The notes: a model not told the origin generated them from the letters alone. Positions 38,424 through 49,186 are shown, counted from the first letter of the stretch. The stretch is DNA of 64,000 nucleotides from Acidimicrobiaceae bacterium (GCA_003158855.1 PMLJ01000043.1:124001-188000), one strand, 5' to 3'. Program-made: numbers and translations.

Positions 38424-39794
38424 ATGACGCAAACAGTGCCAGGTTTCGCTTCGCACGACGAAGAGACCGTCCGCAGTGACGATCGGGCCCACGTGTTCCA
38501 TTCGTGGTCGGCCCAGGATCTGATCGATCCGCTCCCCATCGCGTCGGCGCTGGGCTCCTACTTCACCGACTACGCCGGGAAGAGATACCTCGACTTCTCG
38601 TCGCAACTGGTGAACGTGAACATCGGCTACCAGCACCCCAAGCTCGTCGCCGCCATCGCGGAACAGGCGGGTCGACTCTGCACCATTCAGCCTTCGTTCG
38701 CCAACGACGCCCGTAGCGAGGCGGCCCGCCTGATCGCCGAAGTCGCGCCGCCGGGCCTGGAGAAGGTCTTCTTCACCAACGGCGGCGCCGAAGCCATCGA
38801 GAATGCGGTTCGCATGGCCCGTCTTCACACCGGTCGCAACAAGGTATTCGCGGCGTATCGCAGTTATCACGGCGCGACCGCCGGCGCGATCTCGCTGACG
38901 GGCGACCCGCGACGGTGGCCGTCGGAACCGGCGATACCCGGAGTCGTTCACTATTGGGGACCGTATCTCTATCGCTCGGCTTTCTACTCACAGAGCGAAG
39001 AGGAGGAGTCCGTCCGGTCCCTGCAGCATCTGCGCGACCTCATCATGGTCGAAGGGCCGAAGTCCGTCGCCGCGATTCTCCTGGAGACGGTCGTTGGCAC
39101 CAACGGGATTCTGGTTCCCCCGGATGGCTACCTGCAGGGTGTGCGTGAGATCTGCGACGAGTTCGGCATCGTGATGATTGCCGACGAGGTGATGGCTGGT
39201 TTTGGTCGGTGCGGTGAGTGGTTCGCCATCGACCGATGGGGCGTGCGACCCGACTTGATCACCTTCGCCAAGGGGGTGAACTCGGGCTACGTGCCGCTGG
39301 GCGGCGTCATAATCTCCGACGACATCGCCTCGACGTTCTCGAAGAGAGTCTTTCCGGGCGGACTGACCTACTCCGGTCATCCGCTGGCGTGCGCTTCGGC
39401 GGTGGCCTCCATCAACATCTTCAAGGAGGAGGGCATTGTCGAGCACGCCCGCTCACTGGGCGCCGACACCATCGGGCCGGGTTTGGAGAAGCTCGCACTC
39501 AAGCACCCTTCCGTTGGTGAGGTGAGGGGGCTCGGAGTGTTCTGGGCCATCGAACTGGTCCGCAATCGTGAAACCCGCGAGCCGCTGGTTCCGTTCAACG
39601 CCGCCGGCCCCGAGGCCCTTCCAATGCAGGAGTTCGCGTCATCGTGCAAGGAATCCGGTCTCTGGCCATTCGTGCATTTCAACCGGACTCACGTCGTGCC
39701 GCCGTGCACGACTTCGGTGGAGGACGTTCAAAAGGGTCTGGACATCCTCGACGACGCACTCGACGTCGCCGATCGCTATTACGAGGGAGAGTAG
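38424..39794 (+). CDS. Class III aminotransferase
   Basis: FFTNGGAEAIENAVRMARLHTGRNKVFAAYRSYHG, IMIADEVMAGFGRCGEWFA, LITFAKGVNSGYVPLGGV. Confidence 0.92.
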   Translation: MTQTVPGFASHDEETVRSDDRAHVFHSWSAQDLIDPLPIASALGSYFTDYAGKRYLDFSSQLVNVNIGYQHPKLVAAIAEQAGRLCTIQPSFANDARSEAARLIAEVAPPGLEKVFFTNGGAEAIENAVRMARLHTGRNKVFAAYRSYHGATAGAISLTGDPRRWPSEPAIPGVVHYWGPYLYRSAFYSQSEEEESVRSLQHLRDLIMVEGPKSVAAILLETVVGTNGILVPPDGYLQGVREICDEFGIVMIADEVMAGFGRCGEWFAIDRWGVRPDLITFAKGVNSGYVPLGGVIISDDIASTFSKRVFPGGLTYSGHPLACASAVASINIFKEEGIVEHARSLGADTIGPGLEKLALKHPSVGEVRGLGVFWAIELVRNRETREPLVPFNAAGPEALPMQEFASSCKESGLWPFVHFNRTHVVPPCTTSVEDVQKGLDILDDALDVADRYYEGE

Positions 39795-39992
39795 AGGAGA
39801 AACCGCGACCTCTCCTGCCGTAGAGGGGCGCCTTGACCGTGCGCAGTGAGTGTGACGTGGAGGGTGGTCGTGCGAATGCGTTTCGATGGATCGAGGCATT
39901 CGCCGGTTCACGAACGGGCGCCGAGACGTCTCGCGGCAGCCGCCGCTGCGCTCGGCCCGTCCGTATCAGCTTCCGAGAAAGGGAAGACCAAT

Positions 39993-41300
39993 ATGACATC
40001 ACCACACTCCGAACTCCTGAGCCGTCATCGCAAGGTGATGCCGAGCTGGCTCTCGTTGTACTACGACGAACCGCTTGAACTGGTCAGCGGCGAGGGTCGC
40101 CACGTCTGCGACGGGCAAGGAACGAGTTACCTCGATTTCTTCGGCGGAATCCTCACGACCAGCACCGGCTACAACGTGCCCGAAGTCGTCGACGCCATCC
40201 GGGAGCAGGCCGGGAAGATGTTGCATACGTCGACTCTGTATCTCATCAGACCAATGATCGAACTGGCTGAACGCATCGCCGAGCTGTCAACCATTCCAGA
40301 TGCGAAGGTCTTCTTCGTCAGTTCGGGAACCGAAGCGGTGGAGACGGCCCTCATGCTTTCGTGCTCCGCACGCGAATCGAATCAGGTACTGGCACTACGC
40401 AACAGCTACCACGGTCGCTCACTCACCGCGATGTCGGTGACTGGCAACCGGTCGTGGTCGCCGTCCAGCTTGAGCCCGCTCAACGTGAGCTTCGTGCAAA
40501 ATGGGAGCCGGCTGCGCAGTCCCTTCGGCCATCTCTCGGATGAGGAGTTCACCAACGCGTGCGTTCGCGACCTGCGTGACGTCATCGAGACCACCACGTC
40601 GGGTGATGTGGCCTGCATGATCGCCGAACCTATCCAGGGAGTCGGGGGATTCGTGGTACCGCCCGACGGGTTCTTCGCCGCAATGAAGGCAGTGCTCGAC
40701 GAGTACGGCATCCTCTTCATCTCCGATGAGGTCCAGACCGGTTGGGGTCGGACCGGAGAGCACTTCTGGGGCTTCCAGGCCCACGACATCCGACCCGACC
40801 TCCTCACCTTCGCCAAGGGCCTGGGCAACGGACTCGCCATCGGTGGCGTGGTCGGGCGGGCCGAGTTGGTCGATTCTGTGCGGGCGAGTTCGATTTCAAC
40901 GTTTGGAGGGAACCCGCTCTCGAGCGCCGGAGCGCTGGCCAACCTCGACTACATCCTCTCGCATGACCTTCAGGCCAACGCGTTGAAGGTGGGCAATTAT
41001 CTCCGAGGCCAGATCCGGGCTAACTGCGACGAACTGGGAGTGGTCGCAGAGATACGAGGGAAAGGCCTGATGATCGGGGTTGAACTGGTCGGACCCGGGA
41101 CGCTCGTTCCGAACCCGCAGGCCGCCCAGTTGGTGCTCGAGACATGCCGACTCGGCGGGCTCTTGATTGGCAAGGGCGGCCTCCACAACAACGTGTTGCG
41201 TATTGCTCCGCCCATGAGCGTCACGATGGAAGAGGCGGACACCGCTCTTGACGTGCTCACCCAGGCGCTGCACGACGCCGATCGAACCGCCCAGGGATAG
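39993..41300 (+). CDS. Class III aminotransferase (paralogue)
   Basis: FFVSSGTEAVETALMLS, NSYHGRS, ISDEVQTGWGRTGEHFWGF, LTFAKGLGNGLAIGG; GAAAGGGAAG RBS before ATG 39993. Confidence 0.92.
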   Translation: MTSPHSELLSRHRKVMPSWLSLYYDEPLELVSGEGRHVCDGQGTSYLDFFGGILTTSTGYNVPEVVDAIREQAGKMLHTSTLYLIRPMIELAERIAELSTIPDAKVFFVSSGTEAVETALMLSCSARESNQVLALRNSYHGRSLTAMSVTGNRSWSPSSLSPLNVSFVQNGSRLRSPFGHLSDEEFTNACVRDLRDVIETTTSGDVACMIAEPIQGVGGFVVPPDGFFAAMKAVLDEYGILFISDEVQTGWGRTGEHFWGFQAHDIRPDLLTFAKGLGNGLAIGGVVGRAELVDSVRASSISTFGGNPLSSAGALANLDYILSHDLQANALKVGNYLRGQIRANCDELGVVAEIRGKGLMIGVELVGPGTLVPNPQAAQLVLETCRLGGLLIGKGGLHNNVLRIAPPMSVTMEEADTALDVLTQALHDADRTAQG

Positions 41301-41462
41301 AGAGCTGAGCCAGCGGGCGGCTCGTGAATTGCATCAGCCACTGGAGCGACGCCAAGGGCCGGTGTCCACCACCTCTTCGGTGGTTGGGACAGTTCGTTCT
41401 TCGCCGACCTGACGTTCGCGGACATGCCGGCGTGCGGCTCGACACCGCAGGCAAGGCGACGA

Positions 41463-43046
41463 CTACTGATTGGTGGAAGAGTGTTCGCCAGCACCAAGCG
41501 GACGGCGGAGCAATCCTGTTTCGTCGATGTGCAAGATCGCGTAGGCCGACAACGCCAACCAGAGGATTGCCAGGTCCGACGTCTCGGACAGTTTTCGTTC
41601 GGTGAGCTGCTCGATGCGTCGCATGCGGTAGATAACGGTTTGGCGATGAACATTGAGCGCCTCGGCACACCTCTGCCACGACCGGCGCGTTTCCAAGAAT
41701 ACGGAGAGTGAATGAACGAGGTCGCTGCCGTTGACCGTGTCGTACTCGATCAGGGAACCGAGCACGCGGCTGACGAGAGCCTGTGCTTCTTCCTGGCTCT
41801 TGAGCGCGGGAAGTGGTGAAGCCTCTTCGTACGTCATGGTCGGGGCATCCGTAGAAGCGCCGGCGAGCGCCCAGAGTGCCTCGCGCGCAGCGGCCGGGGC
41901 TCGCGAGCAATCGATCAGCGGGTTGCTGACTCCTATCGTCCGATTGCGACTGAGGCGGTCGAGCAGCGACTCCACCGTTGGCGAGAGTGCGTGGTGTTCG
42001 ATGTCGCTCGGTTTCTCTTCCAGCAGGAGGAAGAGCACCCTGTCTCGACGCAGGAGCAGATGAGCGATGCCGCGACGTCGAAGGCCAATGTGGAGACGGC
42101 GTTCCTCGGCGGCGTCGGCTCCATCGATGGCGAGGAGGTTTGCTGTGGCGGGCGTAATGGCGTGCTGGTGAAGTTGGGTCGCCCCGGATTGCGAGTCGAG
42201 ACGTCCGTCGAGGAGTTGTGACAGCAGGTCAGTGCCGAGTTGACGCTGGTAATCGGCGCGAAGCGAAGCATGGGCAACTTCAACGGCTACCGCGGTCGCC
42301 GCGTGTTGGAGCAGTACGAGATCGAGCGGCGGCTTGTTGGGGTAGAAGGCTATGAGGAAGGTGGGCTCTTCGTAGGGGACCTCGACGACGACGACTTCGC
42401 CCTTTCTCTGTCCGGCGAAGCGCAGCGTTCCCGGAACGACTCCGCCTCGAGCCGCAATCTCCTCGCGAAGTCTGTCGCGCAGCGCGTCGGGCGGTGACGG
42501 CGTGCCGTCGAGGATGGGATTGAGTGTTTCGGAGTCGACGATGTACAGCTCGCACGACAGTTCGGCTTTGAGCCGCCGCACGAACACGCCGGGGTCGTCA
42601 CCGGCAACTGCTGCGTGGATGGTGTCGTAGATCTTCTCGGTACGGGTAGCGCGAGAGGCCTCCTCGTTGAGCAGAGCATCGGCAACGGTACGACTCAGCA
42701 CGATGAAACTCATCGAATAGGGGACCCTGAGTACCGGCATACCCAGATCGTCGGCTCGTCGCAGCGCGCGTTCGCCAATGGGCGGCGATTCCGGATCCGA
42801 TCCAATGACCAGCGCACTGGTGTGCGCTGAGACAAGACCCTCGATGAAGTCAACCTGCTCGTCAGGGTTGCGCGGGAGCGTCCGGCCATTCTTCATTAGG
42901 AGTTCTCCGCCCGAGAGCCATGCCCAGGGCTGCTCGAGATCGGAAGAGTGCGCCCACGTCACCATGTGATCGAGCCCGAATGACCCCGCGACAACCTCCA
43001 TGCGCAGGTGCGGAAGCTCCGTGAGTTCCCTGACCGTGATTGCCAT
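41463..43046 (-). CDS. PucR-family transcriptional regulator
   Basis: PucR N-terminal domain (MAITVRELTELPHLRMEVVAGSFGLDHMVTWAHSSDLEQPWAWLSGGELLM) and C-terminal HTH (WQRCAEALNVHRQTVIYRMRRIEQL). Confidence 0.92.
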   Translation of the reverse strand: MAITVRELTELPHLRMEVVAGSFGLDHMVTWAHSSDLEQPWAWLSGGELLMKNGRTLPRNPDEQVDFIEGLVSAHTSALVIGSDPESPPIGERALRRADDLGMPVLRVPYSMSFIVLSRTVADALLNEEASRATRTEKIYDTIHAAVAGDDPGVFVRRLKAELSCELYIVDSETLNPILDGTPSPPDALRDRLREEIAARGGVVPGTLRFAGQRKGEVVVVEVPYEEPTFLIAFYPNKPPLDLVLLQHAATAVAVEVAHASLRADYQRQLGTDLLSQLLDGRLDSQSGATQLHQHAITPATANLLAIDGADAAEERRLHIGLRRRGIAHLLLRRDRVLFLLLEEKPSDIEHHALSPTVESLLDRLSRNRTIGVSNPLIDCSRAPAAAREALWALAGASTDAPTMTYEEASPLPALKSQEEAQALVSRVLGSLIEYDTVNGSDLVHSLSVFLETRRSWQRCAEALNVHRQTVIYRMRRIEQLTERKLSETSDLAILWLALSAYAILHIDETGLLRRPLGAGEHSSTNQ

Positions 43047-43064
43047 GTTCCCCCAGACGCGCCA

Positions 43065-43084
43065 GTTTAGACATTTGTCTAAAC
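43065..43084. promoter_or_regulatory. 20-bp inverted-repeat operator in the pucR-like/permease divergent region
   Basis: GTTTAGACA-TT-TGTCTAAAC, 9-bp perfect arms. Confidence 0.6.
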
Positions 43085-43177
43085 CAACCTTTCAATTTGT
43101 ATCAATTAGTCACTGTACAGGGAGGGTTGGTGTTCGTACACTTTCGCCAAGTTCATTTCGATGAGGGGGATCTTGTC

Positions 43178-44680
43178 ATGGCGGATAGTCCAAGAGTTCA
43201 CGGGGTTGAGACGGCGGAGGAGATCGCCGAAGACCTAATCGACAACAAGTTGACACTGAAACGGGGGTTCACGCTTCCCTCGGTGTTCGCCCTGGCGTTC
43301 TCGGACATGGCGCCAATCGTCTCGATCTACACGGTCTTCGGCATCATTGTCGCCGTCTGCGGAGCGGGATTCTGGTTGGCGATGCCAATCGTGCTCGTGG
43401 GGCAGTTGTTGATCGCTGCGGTGTTTGGCGACGTTGCATCGCGCTTTCCGTTGGCCGGTTCGGTGTACCAGTGGTCCCGCCAGCTAGTGGGTCCTCGCTA
43501 TGGGTGGTTCACGGCGTGGGCATATATCTGGGGCCTGACTATTGCCTTGGCCACCTTGACCTACGGGGGCGCAGGCTTCTTGCTCGGCGTCCTAGGCGTG
43601 AGCGCTCCGTCACACAACACGCAGGCCCTCGTCGCGGTCTGTCTTGTGGTCTTCAGCTCCGGGGTCAATGTCGCCGGTCGAAAGATCCTCAAGTACTTCT
43701 TCTACTTCAGCATCGCAGCCGAAGTTCTGAGTTCGGTGGTCCTTGCAACCATCCTGTTGATCAGCTACCGCGTGAACCCCATCAGCGCAATCGTCCACAG
43801 CGCCGGTGCTCTTCACGGGAGCGCCTATTTGGCCGGTCCGTTCCTCGCAGCCATGGCCGTTGCCGGTTGGTCGTTTCTGGGATTTGAGTCGGCTGGATCG
43901 GTTGCCGAGGAAGTGGAAGAGCCCGGACGGGCCGTACCGAAGGCAATCTTCTTCTCGCTGCTCACCGTGGGTATCGTTGTTCTCTACACGAGTCTGTGCC
44001 TCATAATGGCCGTACCCAACATCGGCGCGGTGATGTCCGGACAAGTCCTTGACCCAATCGGCACCACCTTGCGGGCGCACCTCGGCGCCGGCACGGCGCG
44101 GGGATTCCAGTTCCTGTTCCTCATTGGGTTCCTGGCCAGTTTCATGGCGGTTCAGGCTGCGGTGACGCGTTGCATGTGGGCGCAGGCTCGTGACCGGGTG
44201 CTTCCGGCGCACAGTTTCTTGATCAAATTGACCAAGCACGAGAAGCTTCCGTACAACGCGGTCATCTTCACCGGCGTTATCGCTGCGGCGCTTCCGTTCA
44301 TCAACTCTCCCAAGGTCTACGGCATGCTCATCAACTTCACCAGCGCCGGCTTCTTCATCGCGTACGCGTTGCCGGTCTTTGGCGTGGCGTGGGTTCGCGC
44401 ACGGGGCAAGTGGGAAGCGGGGCCGTGGACGCTCGGCAAGTGGGGTCCGCTCGTTGCCTATGCGGCCTCCATCTGGGTCGCGTTCGAGGTCATCAACATC
44501 CTGTGGCCGCGAGCCGAACTCTACGGTGCAGGATTCTTGGCGTGGAGCGTGATCATCATGGTGGCAGGCCTTGGGGTGCTGGGCGTGGCCCTGCACCTGT
44601 GGATCTTCCGTGACGGGGGCGTACATGTGCGCCAGGGTGAGCTCGAAGGTATCGAGGGCTTTGAATCGGCGAGGGCATGA
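43178..44680 (+). CDS. APC-superfamily permease
   Basis: TLPSVFALAFSDMAPIVSIYTVFGIIV; GFESAGSVAEEVEEPGRAVPKAI; start MADSPRV at 43178. Confidence 0.9.
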   Translation: MADSPRVHGVETAEEIAEDLIDNKLTLKRGFTLPSVFALAFSDMAPIVSIYTVFGIIVAVCGAGFWLAMPIVLVGQLLIAAVFGDVASRFPLAGSVYQWSRQLVGPRYGWFTAWAYIWGLTIALATLTYGGAGFLLGVLGVSAPSHNTQALVAVCLVVFSSGVNVAGRKILKYFFYFSIAAEVLSSVVLATILLISYRVNPISAIVHSAGALHGSAYLAGPFLAAMAVAGWSFLGFESAGSVAEEVEEPGRAVPKAIFFSLLTVGIVVLYTSLCLIMAVPNIGAVMSGQVLDPIGTTLRAHLGAGTARGFQFLFLIGFLASFMAVQAAVTRCMWAQARDRVLPAHSFLIKLTKHEKLPYNAVIFTGVIAAALPFINSPKVYGMLINFTSAGFFIAYALPVFGVAWVRARGKWEAGPWTLGKWGPLVAYAASIWVAFEVINILWPRAELYGAGFLAWSVIIMVAGLGVLGVALHLWIFRDGGVHVRQGELEGIEGFESARA

Positions 44681-45381
44681 CGTCACCTGCGTCAAGGCGG
44701 GTCGCGATTGTCACCGGGGCGGCGAGCGGCATCGGCGCAAGTGTGGCCGCGTCGCTTCGCTCCTCGGGTTACAGGGTCGCCGGGATTGACCTAGTCGAGT
44801 CCGACACGGACCTGTCGTGCATCGGTGATGTCACCGATGTCGGTGCAGTCAACGATGCCGTCGCTCGAGCCACCGAGGAGCTTGGCCCCATCGATACGGT
44901 GGTCAGCGTCGCTGGCTACTACGAGATGGTCCCTTTTTCCGAGATCACCGAAGCCCAGTGGACTCGAATGTTGCGAGTGCACTTGGGGGGCCTCACCAAC
45001 GTCGTGCGGGCCACGTTGCCCGGCATGCTCGAGCGCAGTCAGGGAACCATTGTGGCCGTCTCCTCGGAGTTGGCGATCGGCGGGGGTGACACTGATGCTC
45101 ACTACGCCGCGGCGAAAGGGGCCATCATCGGCTTCGTTCGCAGTCTGGCGGTTGAGGTTGCGCCGAAGGGCATCCGAGTGAACTCGGTGGCGCCCGGACC
45201 ATGCGACACGCCGCTGCTGGCGCCCGATTCCCCGTGGCGTGAGCGCGAGTACCTGGACACGTTGCCCGCTCGCCGACTCGCTAGTCCCGATGAGGTCGCC
45301 ACGGCGGTTCAGTTCCTGGTCGACGACGGCAGCTTCGTGGTCGGCGAAGTGATCTCGGTCAATAGCGGAGCGGTGATCTGA
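44677..45381 (+). CDS. SDR-family oxidoreductase
   Basis: VTGAASGIGASVAASL; YAAAKGAIIGFVRSLAVEVAPKGIRVNSVAPG; ATGA overlap with upstream gene. Confidence 0.9.
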   Translation: MTSPASRRVAIVTGAASGIGASVAASLRSSGYRVAGIDLVESDTDLSCIGDVTDVGAVNDAVARATEELGPIDTVVSVAGYYEMVPFSEITEAQWTRMLRVHLGGLTNVVRATLPGMLERSQGTIVAVSSELAIGGGDTDAHYAAAKGAIIGFVRSLAVEVAPKGIRVNSVAPGPCDTPLLAPDSPWREREYLDTLPARRLASPDEVATAVQFLVDDGSFVVGEVISVNSGAVI

Positions 45382-46151
45382 TGAACGGGGCCGTGCTCGA
45401 TACCGACTCGACAACTTTGATTACGGGGGCTACGCAGGGCATCGGCGCCGCTATCGCGCGCCGTTTCGCCCAGGCTGGCGCCAAGCTCGCCATCAACGAC
45501 CGAGTTGCGAGTCCGGCGATGGACGCCATGGTCAAGGAGGTGGGTGGCGTTGGCGCCCCCGCTGATGTCGCCGACCGGGCGCAGGTCAATCGGATGGTTT
45601 CTTCCTTGGTCGAGACCTCGGGCCCGATCGGAACCCTGATCTGCAATGCGGCCTACATGACGATGGCTCCATTTACCGATCACCCGATCGATGACTGGTG
45701 GAAGGTCGTCGACACCAACCTGACCGGCGCGTTCCACCTGGTCCAAGAGGTGCTGCCATCGATGCGCGCTCTGGGAACGGGTCGCATTGTCATTGTGTCC
45801 TCCTACTGGGGTGTGATCGGGTGGCCCAATGCCACGGCGTACGCCGCTTCCAAGGCGGGACTTGTGGCACTCATCAAGACCTTGGGTCGCGAGTTGGCAC
45901 CCGAAGGGATTATCGTTAACGGCATCGCTCCTGGTGTGACCTCGACGCCACAGCTTGAGGTCGACGCCGGGGCCGCCGGGGTCAGCGTGTCCGAAATCGA
46001 AGCGGTCTATGCCGAGAACATTCCAGCGGGCCGTGTGGCTCAGCCAGACGAGATTGCGGCCGGGGTCGCGTTCTTGGCGGATCGGCGGATGGGGGCCATG
46101 GTGGGAACGATCTTGCAGGTGAACGGCGGAGAGGTGCGGGGCCGAGTGTGA
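45381..46151 (+). CDS. SDR-family oxidoreductase
   Basis: [59 protein letters not shown]. Confidence 0.9.
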   Translation: MNGAVLDTDSTTLITGATQGIGAAIARRFAQAGAKLAINDRVASPAMDAMVKEVGGVGAPADVADRAQVNRMVSSLVETSGPIGTLICNAAYMTMAPFTDHPIDDWWKVVDTNLTGAFHLVQEVLPSMRALGTGRIVIVSSYWGVIGWPNATAYAASKAGLVALIKTLGRELAPEGIIVNGIAPGVTSTPQLEVDAGAAGVSVSEIEAVYAENIPAGRVAQPDEIAAGVAFLADRRMGAMVGTILQVNGGEVRGRV

Positions 46152-47104
46152 GTGATTCACGGGAAATCATTGGTCAGACGAATGGTCTTGAAGTCCCTCG
46201 CTACGCCGGACTCACGACCTTTGCCCGTCTGCCGCGACGCGAAGACGTTGAGCGCTATGACGTTGCCGTGGTTGGCGTCCCCTTTGACTCCGGGGTGACC
46301 TACCGGCCCGGGGCTCGCTTCGGCCCATCCCACATCCGCCAGTCATCACGGCTGCTGCGGCCCTATAACCCGTCAGTCGACGTCGAACCATTCCGGTTCC
46401 AACAAGTGGTCGATGCTGGCGACATTGCCTGTAATCCGTTTGATCTTGTCGAGGCTATCGACCAGATCGAGGCGGGGGCGCTGGCGTTGATGGGGGAGGG
46501 TCAAGGTCTCGTTACATTGGGCGGTGATCACACCATCGCGCTTCCGATTCTTCGCGCCATGAACAAGGTGCACGGACCAGTCGCGCTGGTGCACTTCGAC
46601 GCCCACCTGGACACCTGGCCCACCTACTTCGGCGCTCCCTTCACCCACGGGACTCCCTTTCGCAGGGCTGCCGAAGAGGGCTTGTTCGTCCCCGGCCAGA
46701 GCGCTCACGTTGGGATTCGCGGCTCGCTCTACGGGACGAGTGATCTGGCCGAGGATGCCGAGATGGGTTTTCAGATGATCAACTGCTTGGAGGTTGACCG
46801 TGTCGGCGTGCCCGCAATCATCGAGCGGCTTCGAGACCAGGTGGGGGATCTGCCTACCTACCTGTCGATTGATGTCGACGTGCTGGACCCCGCGTTTGCT
46901 CCGGGCACCGGAACGCCCGAATCTGCGGGCCTGACCAGCCGTGAGTTGGTGGCGATGGTGCGTGGGTTTGTCGGCGCCAATATTGTCGGTGCCGACGTTG
47001 TCGAAGTGTCTCCTGCCTATGATCACGCTGAGATCACCGGGATTGCTGCGGCGAATCTGGCCTATGAGTTCGTGTCGCTTTTTGAAGCAGCCCGCAGGCG
47101 ATGA
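46148..47104 (+). CDS. Agmatinase/guanidino-acid ureohydrolase family protein
   Basis: [48 protein letters not shown]. Confidence 0.92.
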   Translation: MSDSREIIGQTNGLEVPRYAGLTTFARLPRREDVERYDVAVVGVPFDSGVTYRPGARFGPSHIRQSSRLLRPYNPSVDVEPFRFQQVVDAGDIACNPFDLVEAIDQIEAGALALMGEGQGLVTLGGDHTIALPILRAMNKVHGPVALVHFDAHLDTWPTYFGAPFTHGTPFRRAAEEGLFVPGQSAHVGIRGSLYGTSDLAEDAEMGFQMINCLEVDRVGVPAIIERLRDQVGDLPTYLSIDVDVLDPAFAPGTGTPESAGLTSRELVAMVRGFVGANIVGADVVEVSPAYDHAEITGIAAANLAYEFVSLFEAARRR

Positions 47105-47964
47105 CGGATTCCTTTTGCACCACGTGGCCGCACGGCAAGACAGCGGCGGCCTCGTTTTGCTTTGATCTTGACGCGGAATCGGCTGTCTTGTCCTTCGCCC
47201 CTCAGGCAGCGTCACGGATGAGCGTGATGTCGCATCAGTCCTACGGACCGTTGACGGGTGTTCCTCGCCTGTTGCGTTTGCTCGAACAGCACGGGATCAA
47301 GGCGACCTTCTTCGTTCCGGGCTATACGGCGTATCGCTACCCGGACACCGTACGAGCTATCGCGTCGGCGGGCCACGAGATCGCTCACCACGGCTATCTT
47401 CACGAACCTCTTGGCGAAGCCGACGAGGCCTCGGAGATCGAGTATCTCGAGCGAGGCATCGCCGCGCTTCAAGAGGTCGCGGGGATCACGCCGGTTGGTT
47501 ATCGCGCGCCGATGTGGGAGTTGAACTATCGCTCGGCCGCCCTGCTCCACGAGCGGGGCTTCCTCTACGACTCAAGCCTTATGGACGCCGACAATCCCTA
47601 TGAGCTCGCCACCGGCAACGGCGTCGATAGCATCGTGGAGATTCCGATTCACTGGGCTCTTGATGATTGGGAGCAGTACTGCTACGTGCCGGACCTGTTC
47701 GGCAGTGGCTTGATCGAGAGTCCCGCGAAGACTCGAGAAATGTGGTCGCTGGAGTTGCAAGCCACGACCACCGAAGGCGGTTGTTTTGTGCTGACCGCTC
47801 ATCCATTCTTGTCTGGTCGTCCGTCTCGGGCCGCGGCATTGTCACAGATCATGGAAGAAGCAGTGGGGGCGCCTGGGGTGTGGGTAGCCACGATGTGCGA
47901 GATTGCCGCTCACGCTCGTGCACAGGCGCTGGTGCCACGACTGCTGACGCAGCCTGAAATTTGA
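47101..47964 (+). CDS. Polysaccharide-deacetylase (CE4/PuuE-like) family protein
   Basis: [71 protein letters not shown]. Confidence 0.88.
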   Translation: MTDSFCTTWPHGKTAAASFCFDLDAESAVLSFAPQAASRMSVMSHQSYGPLTGVPRLLRLLEQHGIKATFFVPGYTAYRYPDTVRAIASAGHEIAHHGYLHEPLGEADEASEIEYLERGIAALQEVAGITPVGYRAPMWELNYRSAALLHERGFLYDSSLMDADNPYELATGNGVDSIVEIPIHWALDDWEQYCYVPDLFGSGLIESPAKTREMWSLELQATTTEGGCFVLTAHPFLSGRPSRAAALSQIMEEAVGAPGVWVATMCEIAAHARAQALVPRLLTQPEI

Positions 47965-48087
47965 GGTTGTTCAAACCAAAGTCGTCGCGGCCGACGTGCA
48001 TGTGCATGAACTCCTAGTCCCAAGAGTCAAGACGGCTTTCGTCGCGCAAACGCTTGAGATGCCCAGGTCTCGAGCTCGAAGGTGGGA

Positions 48088-48714
48088 TCAGATGCGACTC
48101 GCGAGAATCGAAAGACCTTCGCCCGAGAGGTCTTGATGAGATCCCTTGCGCCCCGTCATGGCGAGCACGAGTGACTGCAATGGTCCTGACACTTCTGGAC
48201 CGTCACCGTGAACCCAGGCGACATCGGTGGCGCGGAGCCGCAGCCCCGAGATTCTCCGCTTCGATCCGATGAGGAGGTTCGAGTTCTTCCAACTGTCGGC
48301 GACTGCGACGAGGGCAACCTCTGGTGATCGATGCACGAGCCCGAGGGGCCGACGGATGTCGTCAGCGTGCACCACAATTTCGCCAAGCATCGCCGTTACC
48401 GGAGCCGGAGGGTGGTTGGTCGTTGCAGTTCTTGCTCGAAGACGGCGAATCAACTCGTCGGGGCTAACTCTTGCAAGGCGCGCGGCACCACGTTCGGTGA
48501 AGACGTTGAATTTCAATCCCGCCGAGATCAACCCCTTGTAGAAATTGACAGGTGTCTGCTCGGCAGCAGCCACGACGTGCCCGACGGTCTCATGGACCGT
48601 CCAGCCCTCGCACCATGATGCGGCACCCCATTGCTCCGCAGAAAGCGAATCCAAGGTGTCGGCCATCTGGACTCGCTCCGAATGGATGTACTTCCAAGTC
48701 TCCTGTGACTTCAT
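48088..48714 (-). CDS. Maleylpyruvate isomerase / DinB-like family protein
   Basis: LSAEQWGAASWCEGWTVHETVGHVVAAAEQT; EIVVHADDIRRPLGL. Confidence 0.8.
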   Translation of the reverse strand: MKSQETWKYIHSERVQMADTLDSLSAEQWGAASWCEGWTVHETVGHVVAAAEQTPVNFYKGLISAGLKFNVFTERGAARLARVSPDELIRRLRARTATTNHPPAPVTAMLGEIVVHADDIRRPLGLVHRSPEVALVAVADSWKNSNLLIGSKRRISGLRLRATDVAWVHGDGPEVSGPLQSLVLAMTGRKGSHQDLSGEGLSILASRI

Positions 48715-48745
48715 GCCAGACCTCTTTCAATTGACTCATGGATGG

Positions 48746-49186
48746 TCATTGGCCTAGATCCGCGCTGTCTGGTCCGGGGTCAACACCGTTGATGACCTTT
48801 TCGAGCCGACCAAGGTAATAGTTCCATCCATTCAGGTGGTCGCTGATCGCGTCGTCGGGCAGTCCGCGGTGGATCAGGCGCAGCAGGGTGTGTTCACCCT
48901 CAGGGGTCAGCGTGATTTCCACTTCTGTTGAACCGGCGGGAATCGGATGACCGGGAAGGTCCCATCCGAAGGTGAAGACGACCTTCTGGTCGGGAATGAT
49001 CTCCACGAATTCTCCAGCGCTCGGATTGATTCCTCCGCAAAGAACCCGGAACTCACCGCCTGGAACCGGATTCACGGAGACTTCAGTTCCCATCCACTGC
49101 ACGAACTTCTCAGGATCAACGAGGTAAGGAAAGATTGTTGCGGGTGACGCTTTGATCGTCAACTCCTTGACGGCTTCGGTGCTCAT
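48746..49186 (-). CDS. SRPBCC (AHSA1-like) protein
   Basis: IKASPATIFPYLVDPEKFVQWMGTEVSVNPVPGGEFRV...LTPEGEHTLLRLIHRGLP. Confidence 0.88.
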   Translation of the reverse strand: MSTEAVKELTIKASPATIFPYLVDPEKFVQWMGTEVSVNPVPGGEFRVLCGGINPSAGEFVEIIPDQKVVFTFGWDLPGHPIPAGSTEVEITLTPEGEHTLLRLIHRGLPDDAISDHLNGWNYYLGRLEKVINGVDPGPDSADLGQ

